Shown in pieces: positions 36,274 through 48,200 of a stretch of 64,000 nt of DNA; the stretch's first letter is position 1; every line of letters starts with the position of its first letter. The DNA is from Lycium barbarum. Lineage: Eukaryota; Streptophyta; Magnoliopsida; Solanales; Solanaceae. The stretch lies in contig NC_083345.1 in assembly GCF_019175385.1 (NCBI RefSeq), forward strand, positions 117,724,480 through 117,788,479, read 5' to 3'. The position numbers were made by a program, and so were the translations under genes. The notes under the pieces are model-generated. The model saw only the letters and a program-made list of their open reading frames with translations. It made no database searches and was not told the origin of the DNA.

Positions 36274-36424
36274 ATAAGATATCTCATGAGCTAATTTGTA
36301 CTACGTACATATTAGCCCAACTTTTAAATGGACTGAATTGGACGGGTTAAATGGGCTTAGCTAATAAATGGGATGGTCAAAACTTAAACGGATATATCTT
36401 CATGGGCTAATTTGACCACTCCTA
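34859..36424. mobile_element. hAT-like non-autonomous element
   Basis: The left end TAGGGATGTCAAATTGG and right end AATTTGACCACTCCTA are inverted. The flanks GTAGATAA (34851-34858) and TTAGATAA (36425-36432) agree at 7 of 8 positions, as expected for an 8-bp hAT duplication. Inside are GATATGGTATATGG repeats (about 35380-35560), a direct duplication of a GATAGGTAGGAAAGGAGAAT block (35770 and 35941), and a (TA)n run. The ORFs here come from the repeats; no transposase is visible. Confidence 0.75.
36208..36271. repeat. (TA)n microsatellite
   Basis: About 30 uninterrupted TA dinucleotides inside the hAT-like element. Confidence 0.95.
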
Positions 36425-36449
36425 TTAGATAATCATTGTCCTATAACCG

Positions 36450-36612
36450 AGGTCTCTCGGAGGGTATGGCTTGGCATCAATGAAGTATAGGTGAAAATCT
36501 TGGATATTAGGATTCAAATTTTGATAGAAATAAAATATTAGGTGATTAATTTCTTTCCATCTGCCTAAGTGACGCGAAAAAGTACTGGTACATTTTCTGG
36601 TGGGAGGTAGGT
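36450..36612 (+). mobile_element. Decayed tRNA-derived SINE
   Basis: The region includes CATCAATGAAGTATAGGTGAAAA, then GGATTCAAATTTTGATAGAAAT and TAGGTGATTAATTTCTTTCC, ending GGTGGGAGGTAGGTAG. This order matches the SINE at 10905-11060 and the usual Solanaceae SINE body. The box A part is degraded. Confidence 0.6.
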
Positions 36613-36869
36613 AGAGTCAAAATTTTCATTAAATAAGAATTAAAATATAATGAAGAAATGCGAAGAAGTCAAAAAGAAAGGTATAACGCTTGAAAATTGG
36701 AATAGGATTAAGCCTTAGCTTTAAGCATGTAGATGAGTGTTTGTTGTTGGCTCCTATCCTTCGAAATGTATCTTATTAGATAGTTAATAGGAATAGTTTC
36801 CTAAAGATACAAGAGTATTTGATTAATTTTCCATACTAATACTTGATCCTCTCTAACGTTCTCTTGCAG

Positions 36870-37211
36870 AGAGAAGAAACAGAGAGGTTACCAAAAAATA
36901 TAGTGTCAATATTAATAACACTGAGTGGAGGAACAATCTCTGAAGAAGAAGCTATAAAACAAGTAGAGGAAATGTTGGCAGTAAGAGGAGAGTTGCTAGG
37001 GATTGTTGGGATTGTTCTAACTCAACAAAAAGGAAGCCAATTGCCACTAGTGTGCAAGGATGTCTTTTGGAAGACAAGCAAATTGTCTTATTTCGCATAT
37101 TCAGATCGTGATGAGTTTCGCACTACGGGGGACATACTGAAGAATCATATAAAGGATGTACTTTACAAGACACTCAGTCTGTCAGGTCGTGACCTTCATC
37201 CGATATCTTAA
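36870..37211 (+). pseudogene. Terpene synthase last exon (class I, TPS-e/f type)
   Basis: After a good acceptor (CTCTTGCAG|AGA) the sequence is open for 113 residues to TAA. It reads GGTISEEEAIKQVEEML, QQKGSQLPLVCKDVFWKTSK, then SYFAYSDRDEFR and LKNHIKDVLYK. This is the pattern of the last exon of kaurene-synthase-like and labdane diterpene synthases, which lies after the Mg-binding NSE/DTE region and packs the end of the alpha domain. A 9-base in-frame duplication (GGGATTGTT twice, about 36999-37016) repeats GIV. No other exons, DDxxD motif or promoter were found in the window, so this is an orphan exon, most likely a pseudogene fragment. Confidence 0.65.
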
Positions 37212-37329
37212 CTTGACCGAGTGAACTTTCTAGACTATTATTTATGTTTTAATTCTACTATGTTATGCATATCAAACTCTTTAAAAATGTATCTTTCTGT
37301 ATTGTCTCATTCGATATCTGTCACGACTC

Positions 37330-37765
37330 TTGGTTGTTTTACTTTCTTAAATTTCGTGTTCATTCAAACTAAAACACATAAATTGAAAAGAAGGAAGTAT
37401 GATTTTAGAGAATTGAAAAGCTAAGAACTAGCATGATTTTAGAGAGTTGAAAAGCTAAGAACTAGCAAAAATGATATTGATGAAAAGGAAAGAAATGCAT
37501 TTAATTATATCAATTGAAAAAGTAACTTAGTTGAGTGGATTATCGCACCCTATACTTTTATTCTGCCATATATTCATTTACTTAAAGAATAGGGTGCGAT
37601 AATTTACTTTTTCAATTGATATAATTAAGAATGTATTTCTTGCCTTTTCATCAATATCATTTTTGTTAGTTCTTAGCTTTTCAATTCTCTAAAATCTTAC
37701 TCTTTCCTTCTGAATTTATGTGTCTTAGTTTGAACGGACACGAAATTTAAAAAAGTAAACAAGAA
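37330..37765. repeat. Long inverted repeat (foldback), about 190-bp arms
   Basis: The left arm (to about 37545) and right arm (from about 37575) are reverse complements with few mismatches: for example AGAATTGAAAAGCTAAGAAC on the left and GTTCTTAGCTTTTCAATTCT on the right, then ATGATATTGATGAAAAGG against CCTTTTCATCAATATCAT. The left arm has one extra tandem 30-bp block. The loop is about 30 bp, bounded by TATCGCACCCTAT and ATAGGGTGCGATA. It could be a foldback transposon or a small-RNA hairpin. It starts shortly after the terpene synthase stop. Confidence 0.85.
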
Positions 37766-37990
37766 TTTTGGATTTTATGATCTTAAACTAAAAATATATA
37801 CAATGTACTAAAATTCTCTTTGAATCTTGCGATTTAAAATATGCCCGTGAAAAATGGTGGATTTAACGAGTTACTCTAAATATAAAATGTGACATTCTTT
37901 TTTAAACAGACTAAAAGGAAAGTAAAACACATAAGTTAAAACTAATGAAGTATATACATAAGTCACAAGTGTTCGCAAGACCAATTTGAT

Positions 37991-38240
37991 CAGGGCGGAG
38001 CCATTAGCTTGAGGGGTGTGAAGTGACACCCCTTCGCGGGAAAATTACATTGTATATATAGCTGAAATTTAAGTTTTATAGATATGTATACTAGTGTTGA
38101 CACCCCTTAACACAAGTTGAAGGCTTAGCGTAGCGGTTAAGAGGTTGCAAAAAGTCTCTAAGATCACGGGTTCAAATCTAGGTCACGACATTTCTACATT
38201 TTTTGACACCCCCTTAATATGAATCCTAGCTCCGCCACTA
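37991..38240. mobile_element. hAT-like MITE containing pol III-type boxes
   Basis: Ends CAGGGCGGAGCC and AGCTCCGCCACTA are inverted. The flanks AATTTGAT and AATTTAAT match at 7 of 8 positions. At 38127-38190 it contains TTAGCGTAGCGG, a near-consensus box A, and GGGTTCAAATCT, a near-consensus box B, as in tRNA-derived sequences. GACACCCCTT-type words flank this part on both sides. Confidence 0.7.
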
Positions 38241-38472
38241 AATTTAATCATCTTCACTAGATTATAGATAACGGAATCTTGAAAGAGGCATCTACTTCCA
38301 TTGCTACTCATATGAGATTCACACTAGATTTGATCAACTATCCATTTATCTTGATCGTTCTTGACAACCCATAATAGTCTTAATTAAGGAAACGATGGGA
38401 CTTAATTATTAAATTCTTTTAAGCGTGTTTCCATGTATACCATGCAAAAGAAGAAATTGTTACGACCTTACT

Positions 38473-38899
38473 TAGGGGTGTTAAATGAGCAGGTTGGACT
38501 GAATTTGAATGAGCCAAAATGGGTTTGAGTAGGTCAATGACCCGCCCAAGAATTACTTGGGTTGTACTGAGTTGGGACTAAAATGGATAATAACTCAACC
38601 CTCCCAATTCTAACTAAGTTTTACTTTTTGTTTTATTATTTGAATTTATTTAAGTACCTAATAAATATATTTCTCTTTATTATTGATATACTATATAATA
38701 TATCAAACAAAAAAATAATTTAAAAATATTTTGACAAAATTTCTCATGAGTCAATTTGGGCAACGTATCAACCAATTTTTAAATGAACTGAATTGGGCGG
38801 GTCAAAATAAGTTGAGTTAAAATTGGGCGAGCTATTGACCCGCCCAAACCAATGCCGGTTGGATGGGTCATACTTTTATGGCTAATTTTACCACCTCTA
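38473..38899. mobile_element. hAT-like MITE
   Basis: The left end TAGGGGTGTTAAATGAGC and right end GCTAATTTTACCACCTCTA are inverted. The flanks ACCTTACT and ACTTTACT match at 7 of 8 positions. Inside are repeated GGGTCAATGACCCGCCCAA-type words near both ends. It is related to the larger element at 34859-36424. Confidence 0.75.
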
Positions 38900-39903
38900 A
38901 CTTTACTATTAGATTCTAAATTAAGGGCTAGCAGTGTCCAATCTAATCTTGAAGATCAACATCATATATAGATTGATGTGCTTAATTCTCTAATTTTGAA
39001 GCTAGATTTCTCACTTTTTTTCTAAAGTAGAAAGAACATCACTTTCATAATTGAAGCAACAATGGCTTTAAATAATTGCAGTGTTTTTGAAGCAACAACC
39101 ATTCATTTTTGGGATGCATGAATTTGGCCTGTATTTTTTAAAGGCATTACTAAAATTACCCAAACATGAGTAATTGATATGACTAAACCAACGAGTTATT
39201 TCACTATCAATTGCTTTCTTTATCTTTGTTTTACCTTCCCAATTGGGACAGAGAATCTAATTTGAAGAAGCTTTTGGGAAGAAGCTAAAAAAATAGAAGA
39301 GTTTGTAAACGAGGAAATGAAAGAAATGGTCTCTCAAGATTGGGATGAATATAAAATATGTCTTAAATATTATCTTTGGGGTTTTACTAAATTTGTCAAA
39401 AGTCGGCACTTTTGCCATCCATCAAATTTTGATAAACTATGATTGTTAAAATTTAATGACAATTGGGAATAACTCACCTTTGGATGTGCATTTTTAGTAG
39501 TTTATGTTAATTTTTTTATTTATTTCTTGTATTTGTCGTTGTTTTTGGAGATACACTTTCTACTAGAATTTCTATGTTTGGTGTTTAATGCAGCTTTAAG
39601 TGTTGCCGTCTATGAAATTTGACGGTGATTTTTTTTTATATTTCTAGTTAAGTATTTATTATTATTTTTAATTTTCCGTTAAATCTAACCGTTAAAGGTT
39701 GTTAAATATTCAACAAAAGAATTACTTACCTTTGAAAAAAATAAATTAAAGAACCAAAGCTGCCCAAGGAATTGCTTGACTCTATCCCAAAAATAAGTAA
39801 ACATTTTTTTTTTGTTTTCTCGTTTGTAGACTATCATAACCCCACCTTTTTCTTTTGGACTAAATAAAATGTCACATAAGTTTTTGCTTGTTGGATACTG
39901 AGA
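38900..39903. other. Intergenic, nothing recognised
   Basis: AT-rich sequence with many stops in all frames and no repeat structure that I could define. Confidence 0.5.
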
Positions 39904-40132
39904 TAAGGGTCAAAAACTCAAGTATGATTTTTTTTTTCCTACCTAAACTATCAGGTGTGAGAGTTTTCTACCTAAACTTTCACCAACTAGTTAGCAAAAT
40001 ACGCCTCAACTATTGGTTGTTCACTTTTGCTAAATAATTGGTGATAATTTAGGTAGGAACTCTTACACATGATAGTTCAAGCAGGAAACTAAAAAACAAA
40101 AGTAATACTTGAGGTGTGTTTTTAACCCTTAA
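39904..40132. mobile_element. MITE with about 50-bp inverted ends
   Basis: The left end reads TAAGGGTCAAAAACTCAAGT and CCTACCTAAACTATCAGGTG. The right end is the complement with CACATGATAGTTCAAGCAGG and TTTTTAACCCTTAA. It has no coding sequence and its superfamily is unclear. Confidence 0.65.
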
Positions 40133-40930
40133 CACCTAGATATTATACAAGTTCCTGATAGAGTGGTTTTTAAAGTGATATAAATAAAAATAAGTAATTT
40201 TCTTGTTACAGGAAAAAAAGACATATTTTAAATCATTTTCAATATTTTTATGACTTTCTGAGTAATTCATTCGATGAGTGGATAATGTGCTTACATTGAC
40301 TTTCATCACTTAATCATGATATTAATATATAAATCCTCACACCTTTTTAAATTACTTAATCATAATAAGTTGATATGTTTTAGTGTAATAAATATTCATC
40401 TAGATGTAAACCATGAAATAGTGTAATTATTGGTGTGAATCCTCTCCTCCAACAAAAAGAAAAGAAATTAAGTTATACCATGAAAAAATAGTGTAATTTC
40501 GTTACCATAATTGTAGTTATTCTCTAGTTAATATACCAATCCCGCAAAAAGTAATACTCGAGTTTTATTAAGATTTATTTACAGAATACTCCCTGTATCT
40601 CATTTTTTGTGTAACACTTGTTTCTTTATTTGCTTTATTTATTTTGCTACTTTGCTGTCGTTATTTTACTTTTAATTTTGTTTTGATTTCTTTTGAGCCA
40701 AAGGTCTTTTGAAAACAACTTCTTCACCCCACAAAAGTAGATATAAGGCTTCTACACATACAACCCTCCCTAAACCCCATTTTGTGAGATTTTATATTTA
40801 AAAATAATATATAATTATCTCATTTTTAAAATTACATGCGTTAAAAGTTTATTTTAAATCACACATCTCAACTTTAAAAAAAAAAATCATCGTTGTATAA
40901 ACACCGTCACACAAAGCAAAGAAGGGGGAT
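40133..40930. other. Intergenic with a SINE-like remnant
   Basis: 40590-40625 looks like one end of a Stowaway-type MITE (ACTCCCTGTATCTCATTTT). 40683-40795 (GAGCCAAAGGTCTTTTGAAAA, ACCCTCCCTAAACCCCATTT, GTGAGATTTT) resembles a decayed copy of a widespread Solanaceae SINE body. Nothing else is recognised. Confidence 0.4.
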
Positions 40931-42656
40931 AAGATAGAAAATAGGGAAAAAAAACACAAATATGCTCATCACTATCGCAAATTTACCACCTGAGGTCCTT
41001 GTGAGTCCCAGGACCATGAGAAAAAGTTCAGAAGAATGAGAAGAAACCTCAGGGTCCTGAAAGGGAAGCAGGACAGGGTGGGGTTATCACCTCCCCGTCT
41101 CTTTTTCCTGAATCTCCTTTCACTAAAAAGAGATCTTGGGTTCCACTGGTCACTACCTCCAGTTCATGCCTAGGCTCACCTTTTACGCTCCCAAGACCTT
41201 TCCCCTCTTATGGCCTCATCCTCATACCCTAGTGACAACACTATGGGCCTTGGGAAGATTCAAAATAGCTCATCACTATCACAATTTTACCACAATTGAC
41301 TCATTAAACCCTATCCAAACTCTAGAGGTCTTATGTCCAAGTTACAAGCATGATCAGTAAAATAGACCCAACATAAATACTTAGGGCAATGACATAGATT
41401 AATGTTCGAAGGAAATCTCAATCCAAAGCTCTAACTATGGACTGATTTTGCTCTTTTAATATCATACAATATCTCAAAGCACATATGTTTTCCTTTAGGA
41501 CTAACTCACACATAATAAGCAAGATAGAATCAAATACCACTCATTTTAGCTTTTACAGAATTCTAAACATCACCATTAGTCTTCTTCTTGGCCATGGCTG
41601 CTTATTCATTTTTTTGAAATTTAAACCACAACATCCAAAACAGTACAAACAGTTTCACAAAGAGACCTGGACCACCCTTTCCCACTATTTCCCTTCTTCC
41701 TTTGTCTTTTTAATTCTCAAGTCTTAAGTGATCAGTCTTGGGAAAGATGATTTCTCTACACATAGCACACCTATAGACAAAACAAGACAGACTCCCAAAT
41801 GACCAATATTTAACACACACATATTTTATGTTAACCTGCCAACCCTTGAAATTCCTTCTTAATTCATTTTTTTGAGAATCTAGCATCTCTTCACTAAGTT
41901 AAACCAAACATAGCTACTATCACCACCTAACAAGCATGTTTTACTAGTTGGTTGGCCATTTTAGACAAGATAAAGATCATCTTAAGGCTGTCCTAAATCC
42001 ACCTTTCATTAATAGTGTCAAAAGACCTTTCAAACTACCCAAATGTATTCTCATTCGAACAATATCATCAGAGATAAATTCAAACAGGTCATGATAATCA
42101 CTATCTAAGCCAAGCTATCATAATGAGAAAACCATCAACAAGTATGGGATTGATAGACCTTTCACATAATTCAAGCCAAGAAAAATAATTGCTTAAACAT
42201 CAAACTAAGCATATTACTAGTACTAAACTACATTTAACTACACAAATAACACTCAACCATACCAAGCTATCATTAATATAGGTAGAACCTTAAATAAAAT
42301 CAATAAAACAGTAAACTTTTACCTTTTTTGAGTGCAGCCAGAGCAAGAATGCACTTGGAGACTACTTTGTGCTTCCAAAATCAAACTCAGCCACACCAAA
42401 CGCAAGACGTGAAAAAAAATTAAATTTTAGAACTAGAAAAAGACTCAACCTTTTTGTTAAAGTCTAAATATCACTAGTGAGGCCTAGATTTGGAGTGAAA
42501 CTCAAAGTTCAAGCCTTTTTTGGGGTTGTCCAACTTGTTTTAACGGTGAGGGATGGGCCTCTATTTATAGAACCCCAAAACTTATCTCAAGTCTTACAAA
42601 AACGATGTGGGACTTGTGGGTTTTACACAAGTCTTCACTTGAATTCAAATGTATAT
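40931..42656 (-). mobile_element. Probable minus-strand LTR-like unit
   Basis: No protein is recognised. On the minus strand a promoter-like block begins near 42612, which suggests a TE transcription unit running leftward. The Ogre-like element inserted at its right side. Borders and family are not resolved, so this may simply be a non-coding repeat. Confidence 0.35.
42561..42611 (-). promoter_or_regulatory. Minus-strand TATA box and CCCACATCG motif
   Basis: On the minus strand CCCACATCG (42603-42611) is followed about 35 bp downstream by CTATAAATAG (42561-42571). This spacing is common in plant retroelement and gene promoters. No dependent coding sequence was identified. Confidence 0.5.
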
Positions 42657-45231
42657 TGTTGACACCTAATTTTGGTTCGCCATGCTTGAAATTAACGTTT
42701 TGGGGGGCCCTGATTCGTTAAAGAGCACGAAATATCATTTTTTGCACATTTTTGCATTTTTTGACAATTTATCGATAATTATCCTTATTTTAGGAATTTT
42801 ATCAATTTATTGTCATTATTAAAAATCATTATTTTTGCACATGTACAGCGTAATACTACCATTTTTGTGCGATTAATAATTGTTTCTTAATTTTATAGCA
42901 GTACATTTTCGTATCGTATACATTAATATTTAAATTTTATACTTACACATGTATTAATTAACTATATTTTAGTACAGTCCGTCAGTGCAGAGAAAACCAG
43001 AGAAATTAATTTTTTAAACGCAGAACAAAAATTCGATCAAGTCAAGGTCTCGTCACCTTTTTAAATGCTGACATTTGAGGTGATGGGTTGGGTTCTTGAT
43101 CCATTGGTTAATACATTTTTAAAAAATAGTTAAAAAGAGGTAAAGGGGACAAGGGGTGCATTCTTTTATTTTATGGACAAAAGAGGGTGTTCATTGATAT
43201 TATAAGAAAGGGGAGGGGTTTAATTTTATTTATCGTCTTTTATTTTCATTTACACACACAACACACACATCATCTAAACCTAATACTACATTATTTATCT
43301 TCCCTCCCCCCACTTCTCTCTTTGCCGCCGCCTATCACCATGCCGGAGCTTCGAGCTCCGATCAACCCCAACAACACCCCAACATCACAACGACATCACC
43401 GCTCTCCTTCTCCCCCTTTTCGCCTTCTTCGTTGCTCCGGCGAGGAGCTTCTAGCTCCGGTGAACCGGAGCAGCCAACAACAGCCACCACCGCAACACCA
43501 CAGTCCCTTCGTTTTCCACCAACAATCACAAAACCAACCCTTTTTCCTCCGTCCTCACCAACCCAGTACCACCAGCGACGCCCAAACACCACCACAACGC
43601 CAGCCTTCCCCCTTCGTTTTTCCTCACCACGTCGGCGGCGAGCAAGCCCTCGCTCACACTGCCGATCTGACCGGAAAACGCAACTCCGGCGTGTTTATTT
43701 TGCTCAGATGACTGGTCTTATTTTTTCACTATTTTGCTTATATATCATCGTGATCTGACTGAATTCACGTTCTCCGGTGAGTAACGATTGAGTTGCTCAC
43801 TGTTTTGTTCTCATTTTGGGTATTGTTTCACTATTTCTCGTACTAAATGCGATTGTTTTGATATTGTTGGGTTGTTTCTGTATGACGTCGTGACACTTTC
43901 CTGGAGACCCTTATTATATTGTTCTTATTTTTGCTGGCTAACACCGTTTGTGCACTGATTTTTTCGAGTCGTGTGGAACCTTTCTGATGAGCATAGTCAG
44001 TCCTTGTTAGCTACTGTTGCTGCACTAATTTTTGGATGCATGTTGTATTTATGTTACTAATTTCACTAATATCTTACTCTTTGCTCTGTATTTTTTTTTT
44101 AAATTGCTACTATGGTTCTCGTTTAAGTTTATTTTCGTTTGGTTGCTGTCCCTCTACTAGTTGGACTGGTTTGTCCTCTGTTAGTTTGATAAAACACCAC
44201 TACCACACTAGTGGCCGATGAAGAAATTTCCATCCATTTCCAAGGCCTCCCATGTACAAAAGACGGATTTTCTATTTTAAGTTTATTAATTATTTCTTTA
44301 ATTCATTCGATAGTTATTTATTCTCTTACTAACACTTTTACTAGTGTTTATACAGGTACCTGGAGATACATCCCGAAAACGACACTCGGAAGGAACCCGA
44401 AGAATTCATCGAATCACTGTTTGTATTTACTTTCCGCATTTTTTTATAACTGTACAAAACATAAAATCATCGTATAGTGGAAACTTTACTTTTGGAATGA
44501 CGGGTTGATATATTTATTTACTTGTCGCCTTGTTTGTTAAACTTGAAATTGTCATTCGCTTTAAACTTGAAATTGTCATTCGCTTTTAGTTTAATATACA
44601 TACATTCTTTTAATATACATAGACGCACATTACATAGACACACATTCGTTATATCCTTGACATATTTATTTTTACATAGTCTCACATTTTTTTATATTCT
44701 TAATATAGTTACACATTCTTTACACTAACATATATATACACTCTTTGTACTAACTGATATACTTTTATACTTACGAGGTACATTCTCTTTATACTCTTTT
44801 ATATATTCTTTTTTACTATACATTCTTTATGAATACTTGATACTTGATATAAATACATTTTTATACACTGTATATACTTAGTATATTATCACCTAGTGTA
44901 GCTTTTCATGAAGTCATAACATTTTGAAAATAGGTAATAATAATGATAAACATATAGATAATCCCCCTCTAGTGTTCAGTTAAACTAAGTCTACGGATTG
45001 TCTTCGGACAGGCTCTGAGGGATGCTTAATACCTTCCCTCCGGGGTAAATAAAACCCGTATCTAGAATCTCATAGGTTTCGTGGACTACAAATGGAGTAT
45101 ACACACAAATACATATAGGTTTCCTGTTTTTTTCCTTAAAAATAAGGTGGCGACTCTAACCCTTTTAAACCAGTTAGAAGAACCAGGAAGTTGCAAACTA
45201 TCTTGGACCCCCGTTCAAAATAGGTTGAACA
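42657..45231 (+). mobile_element. 5' LTR of the Ogre-like element
   Basis: 2,575 bp. It includes a TATTATAAG TATA-like box (about 43198), a Pro/His/Gln-rich open stretch of 174 codons (43187-43711), a GGTGAGTAACG donor-like site at about 43775, and an acceptor-like TTTATACAG at about 44355. An AT-rich block of TACACATTCTTT-type words follows, then the 3' part with AAAAATAAGGTGGCGACTCT. Compared with the 3' LTR it lacks about 560 bp near 44585, where a 26-bp block (TTAAACTTGAAATTGTCATT...) is duplicated. Confidence 0.85.
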
Positions 45232-45234
45232 GAA

Positions 45235-45252
45235 TGGCGACTCCGCTGGGGA
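45235..45252 (+). other. Primer binding site (tRNA-Arg type)
   Basis: TGGCGACTCCGCTGGGGA starts three bases after the LTR end. A PBS matching the 3' end of an arginine tRNA is a known trait of Ogre elements. A look-alike TGGCGACTCT lies inside each LTR near its 3' end. Confidence 0.85.
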
Positions 45253-48200
45253 TTACCTAGATTTTGACCTTAACAGACATAGTTTAAGTGAGCACTTGAG
45301 GGATATGTGATTATTTATCTGTTTTAATTATTATTACTTGTAATATATATCATGAACTGCTACAATATTATCTTTGAAAGGACGCGAGCAAAGCCAAACT
45401 TGTGTTCCTTATTTGTTTGAAGACATTACATGTTACTGCTTTCGTTATACTGTCCTCGCACTTTCAATTGAGTCTTTAGCCGTACACATACACACATTGT
45501 GCACGCGAGTTATGCTTTTCACTCCTCCGAACCTTCTTCAAACTCCTTAGTTTCAGAGATTGGTGGGCTAGCCTTACTACTTGCCATCTCGCAGTTGTCC
45601 GAATAGTCTTTATCAGCTTAGGTGAATCTACTCTTAGAATTCTTAGGCAATTGTATGTATAATTTTGATCACTGCTCTAGTCGGATTAATTTCATTCTTT
45701 ATTTGTCACACGTTCTTATTTGCTACATGCTCTTTACATAGTACATATTCTTTATTTGTTTCACATACTGCATTTCTTAGACATTCTTTAGTTGTACATA
45801 TATATTAGACATACCTTCTTCCGCCTCGTCTACTTTATCAGACAATTTTGGTTGACTTGTGTTGAGCTTGGAACCTTTCCAACCCTCACACCCATTTTAT
45901 GGTCTTTACGACTACCGTCAGAGCCACATTATTTTTCATACCCATTTCCGGTCTTTGTACCATTGTTTTGACTATACCATTCTTTTTTTTAATACAAAAC
46001 GGCCTTGTACATTCTTTTCATCTCCGAAACACACTTTTCCAGATCTGAATTCTTGTTCGTAGCCTCACTTCTTTTCAATACAACCACCAATTCACAAAAA
46101 TCATACAAAGCACATACAACATAGTATCTGCCCGAACTACGTCTGACCTGATTCTTGTCCTGACAAGATATGTAGGCAACCCTACATAAGGGTTCGGTCT
46201 CCCCACTATTTCAAAATAATTCACCGGAATAAAAAATTGGGACAATTATTTTGAAGCAGTTCAAAGACGCTCTTGAAAAAGGCTTCTAAGAGCATCAATC
46301 AACCCCTTGAAATCCAAAACCCAACAGCAGCAATACCAGCCTTACCCCAATTATCATCTAGTTTTGGTCCCAAATTCTGGGATATAAGTTTTTCTTCTTC
46401 CAAGCATCGCAAGCCATGGAACTTTGGCGTGTCGGCCTTTATTTTTCAACCCCAAAGGTCCAACACAAGTAAATCCTTCCCCCCTCAATTATACAATAAT
46501 CGTGCCGACTGACAAGTAATGTTGAAGCTCCCCAAATAGTGTGGTACCCAATCATTGCAATCTCACCGATGAGTGCAGAGTATTTTTAGAAACTCTGTAA
46601 AGGTCAGAATCCCCTCTTACCACCTTGCCAGCATACGCGGATTGTTTTTAAAGCTCCGCCGACGTTGACATTTCCTCATAGCCAACCATGCCAATAAATG
46701 CAGAGTAGTATCAAAAGCTCTGCCAACGTCCAACCTTTTCCTCCATCACAATCTTGTCAACGTACTGGAGCAATATCAAGGCTCCATCTACAGTTGACCT
46801 CCTTCTTCTCGGCTGCCTGTTAGAGTATTTTCAATGCTCTGGCTGCGATCGGCTCATTTTTCTGACCGCCTACCATAGTACTATCCAAGCTCTGAGTCTA
46901 TGATTGGTCCCTTCCTGGATAATTTTCAAAGGCCCGTGCTTACGATAGACACACCCTTATGCCTTCTATCGGAGTACTTGCAAAACTCTGCCTTCAATCG
47001 ACACCTCTTCTTATATATTATCTGCAAGAACTACGCACACCTGATTCTCTTCTTTGATGAGATACGTAGGCAACCCTTTTGGGTTAGGTATTCATTATTC
47101 AGAAAAAAAAAGTCCGAAAATTATTTGAAAATAAAAAAAAAAAATCTTTGTTCGTACCTCTCTGAACGAACTACGCGCACCTGATTCTCATCAAAGATGA
47201 GATACGTAGGCAACCCTTCTTGGGTTCGGTACCCCTTATTCAAAAAATACAAAAAAAGAATATTTTTTAGATTCATATCTTTGACTTGGTTGGTACCAAC
47301 ACAGTTAGGAATGTGCATAGGAAAGAAACAAGTAACAATCAATATGATGGAGAGGACTGACTTCGTGGTAAACCATAGATTCTTTTGGTACCTCTCATTC
47401 ACACTTTAAGTGACACTTGAAAATTCTCTTGCATGCTTGTAAGACAAGAACAAAACCAACCTTATTGTTTCATGTGCATTGTGTGGTGAGCTTTAGATAA
47501 CGTTCAATTGCATTGCATTGTGATTTAGAACTTGGCCTGAATGTCTGTTGAGGCGAAATTATGAGTAACACTTGGTATAGGAAAGGATCGTAGGCCTTCT
47601 TTGACCCGTTTGAGCCTTTCTGACCTATCAAATAACATTATCCCTAGCATTCCCCCTTTGAGCCTAAAGCTTTTCTTTGACAACCACATCATAAGCCTAT
47701 ACCGTTTTTGAGTGCTTACACGCATTATCTCTCTCTTGGCCCAACCTCCTTGAGCGCACCAGAAATGTGCAACCATGGATAAAGATCCAAGCTGAAGTTG
47801 CCAAAAGCAAAAAAGATACAAAAGTCCCAGGAAAAAAAAAACAGAACGACCTCCAAAGAAAGAAGGAGCCCATAAAAAAAAATCAGTCATTCGGGATCTC
47901 GGACATATAATCCGTTATTCCTTTTTATTTTTCACATTCCGGCATACAACGCGGAATTAGCATCAAGACTTCGGGCATACAACCCAAGTCAATTCTCTTA
48001 ATCCCCACAGAGTCTCGGGCATACAACACCGAACTCCAAAAAAAAAAAGCTCCAACTTGCAAAAGAAGTCGCACAAGTACAAAAGAAAGGGACAACAAAA
48101 CGAAGAAGATCAGTGTCAGAGCACACAAATACCGAGCATGCACGTAGTGCAATGCTCGGGGAAGGATTAGTCACTTATTACCCAAATGATATCCTACCCT

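Noticed and set aside
47121..48152. Minus-strand ORFs of 75-121 codons in the Ogre-like interior
   Set aside because: No gag or pol motif, hydrophobic or low-complexity translations, and no conservation signal available.
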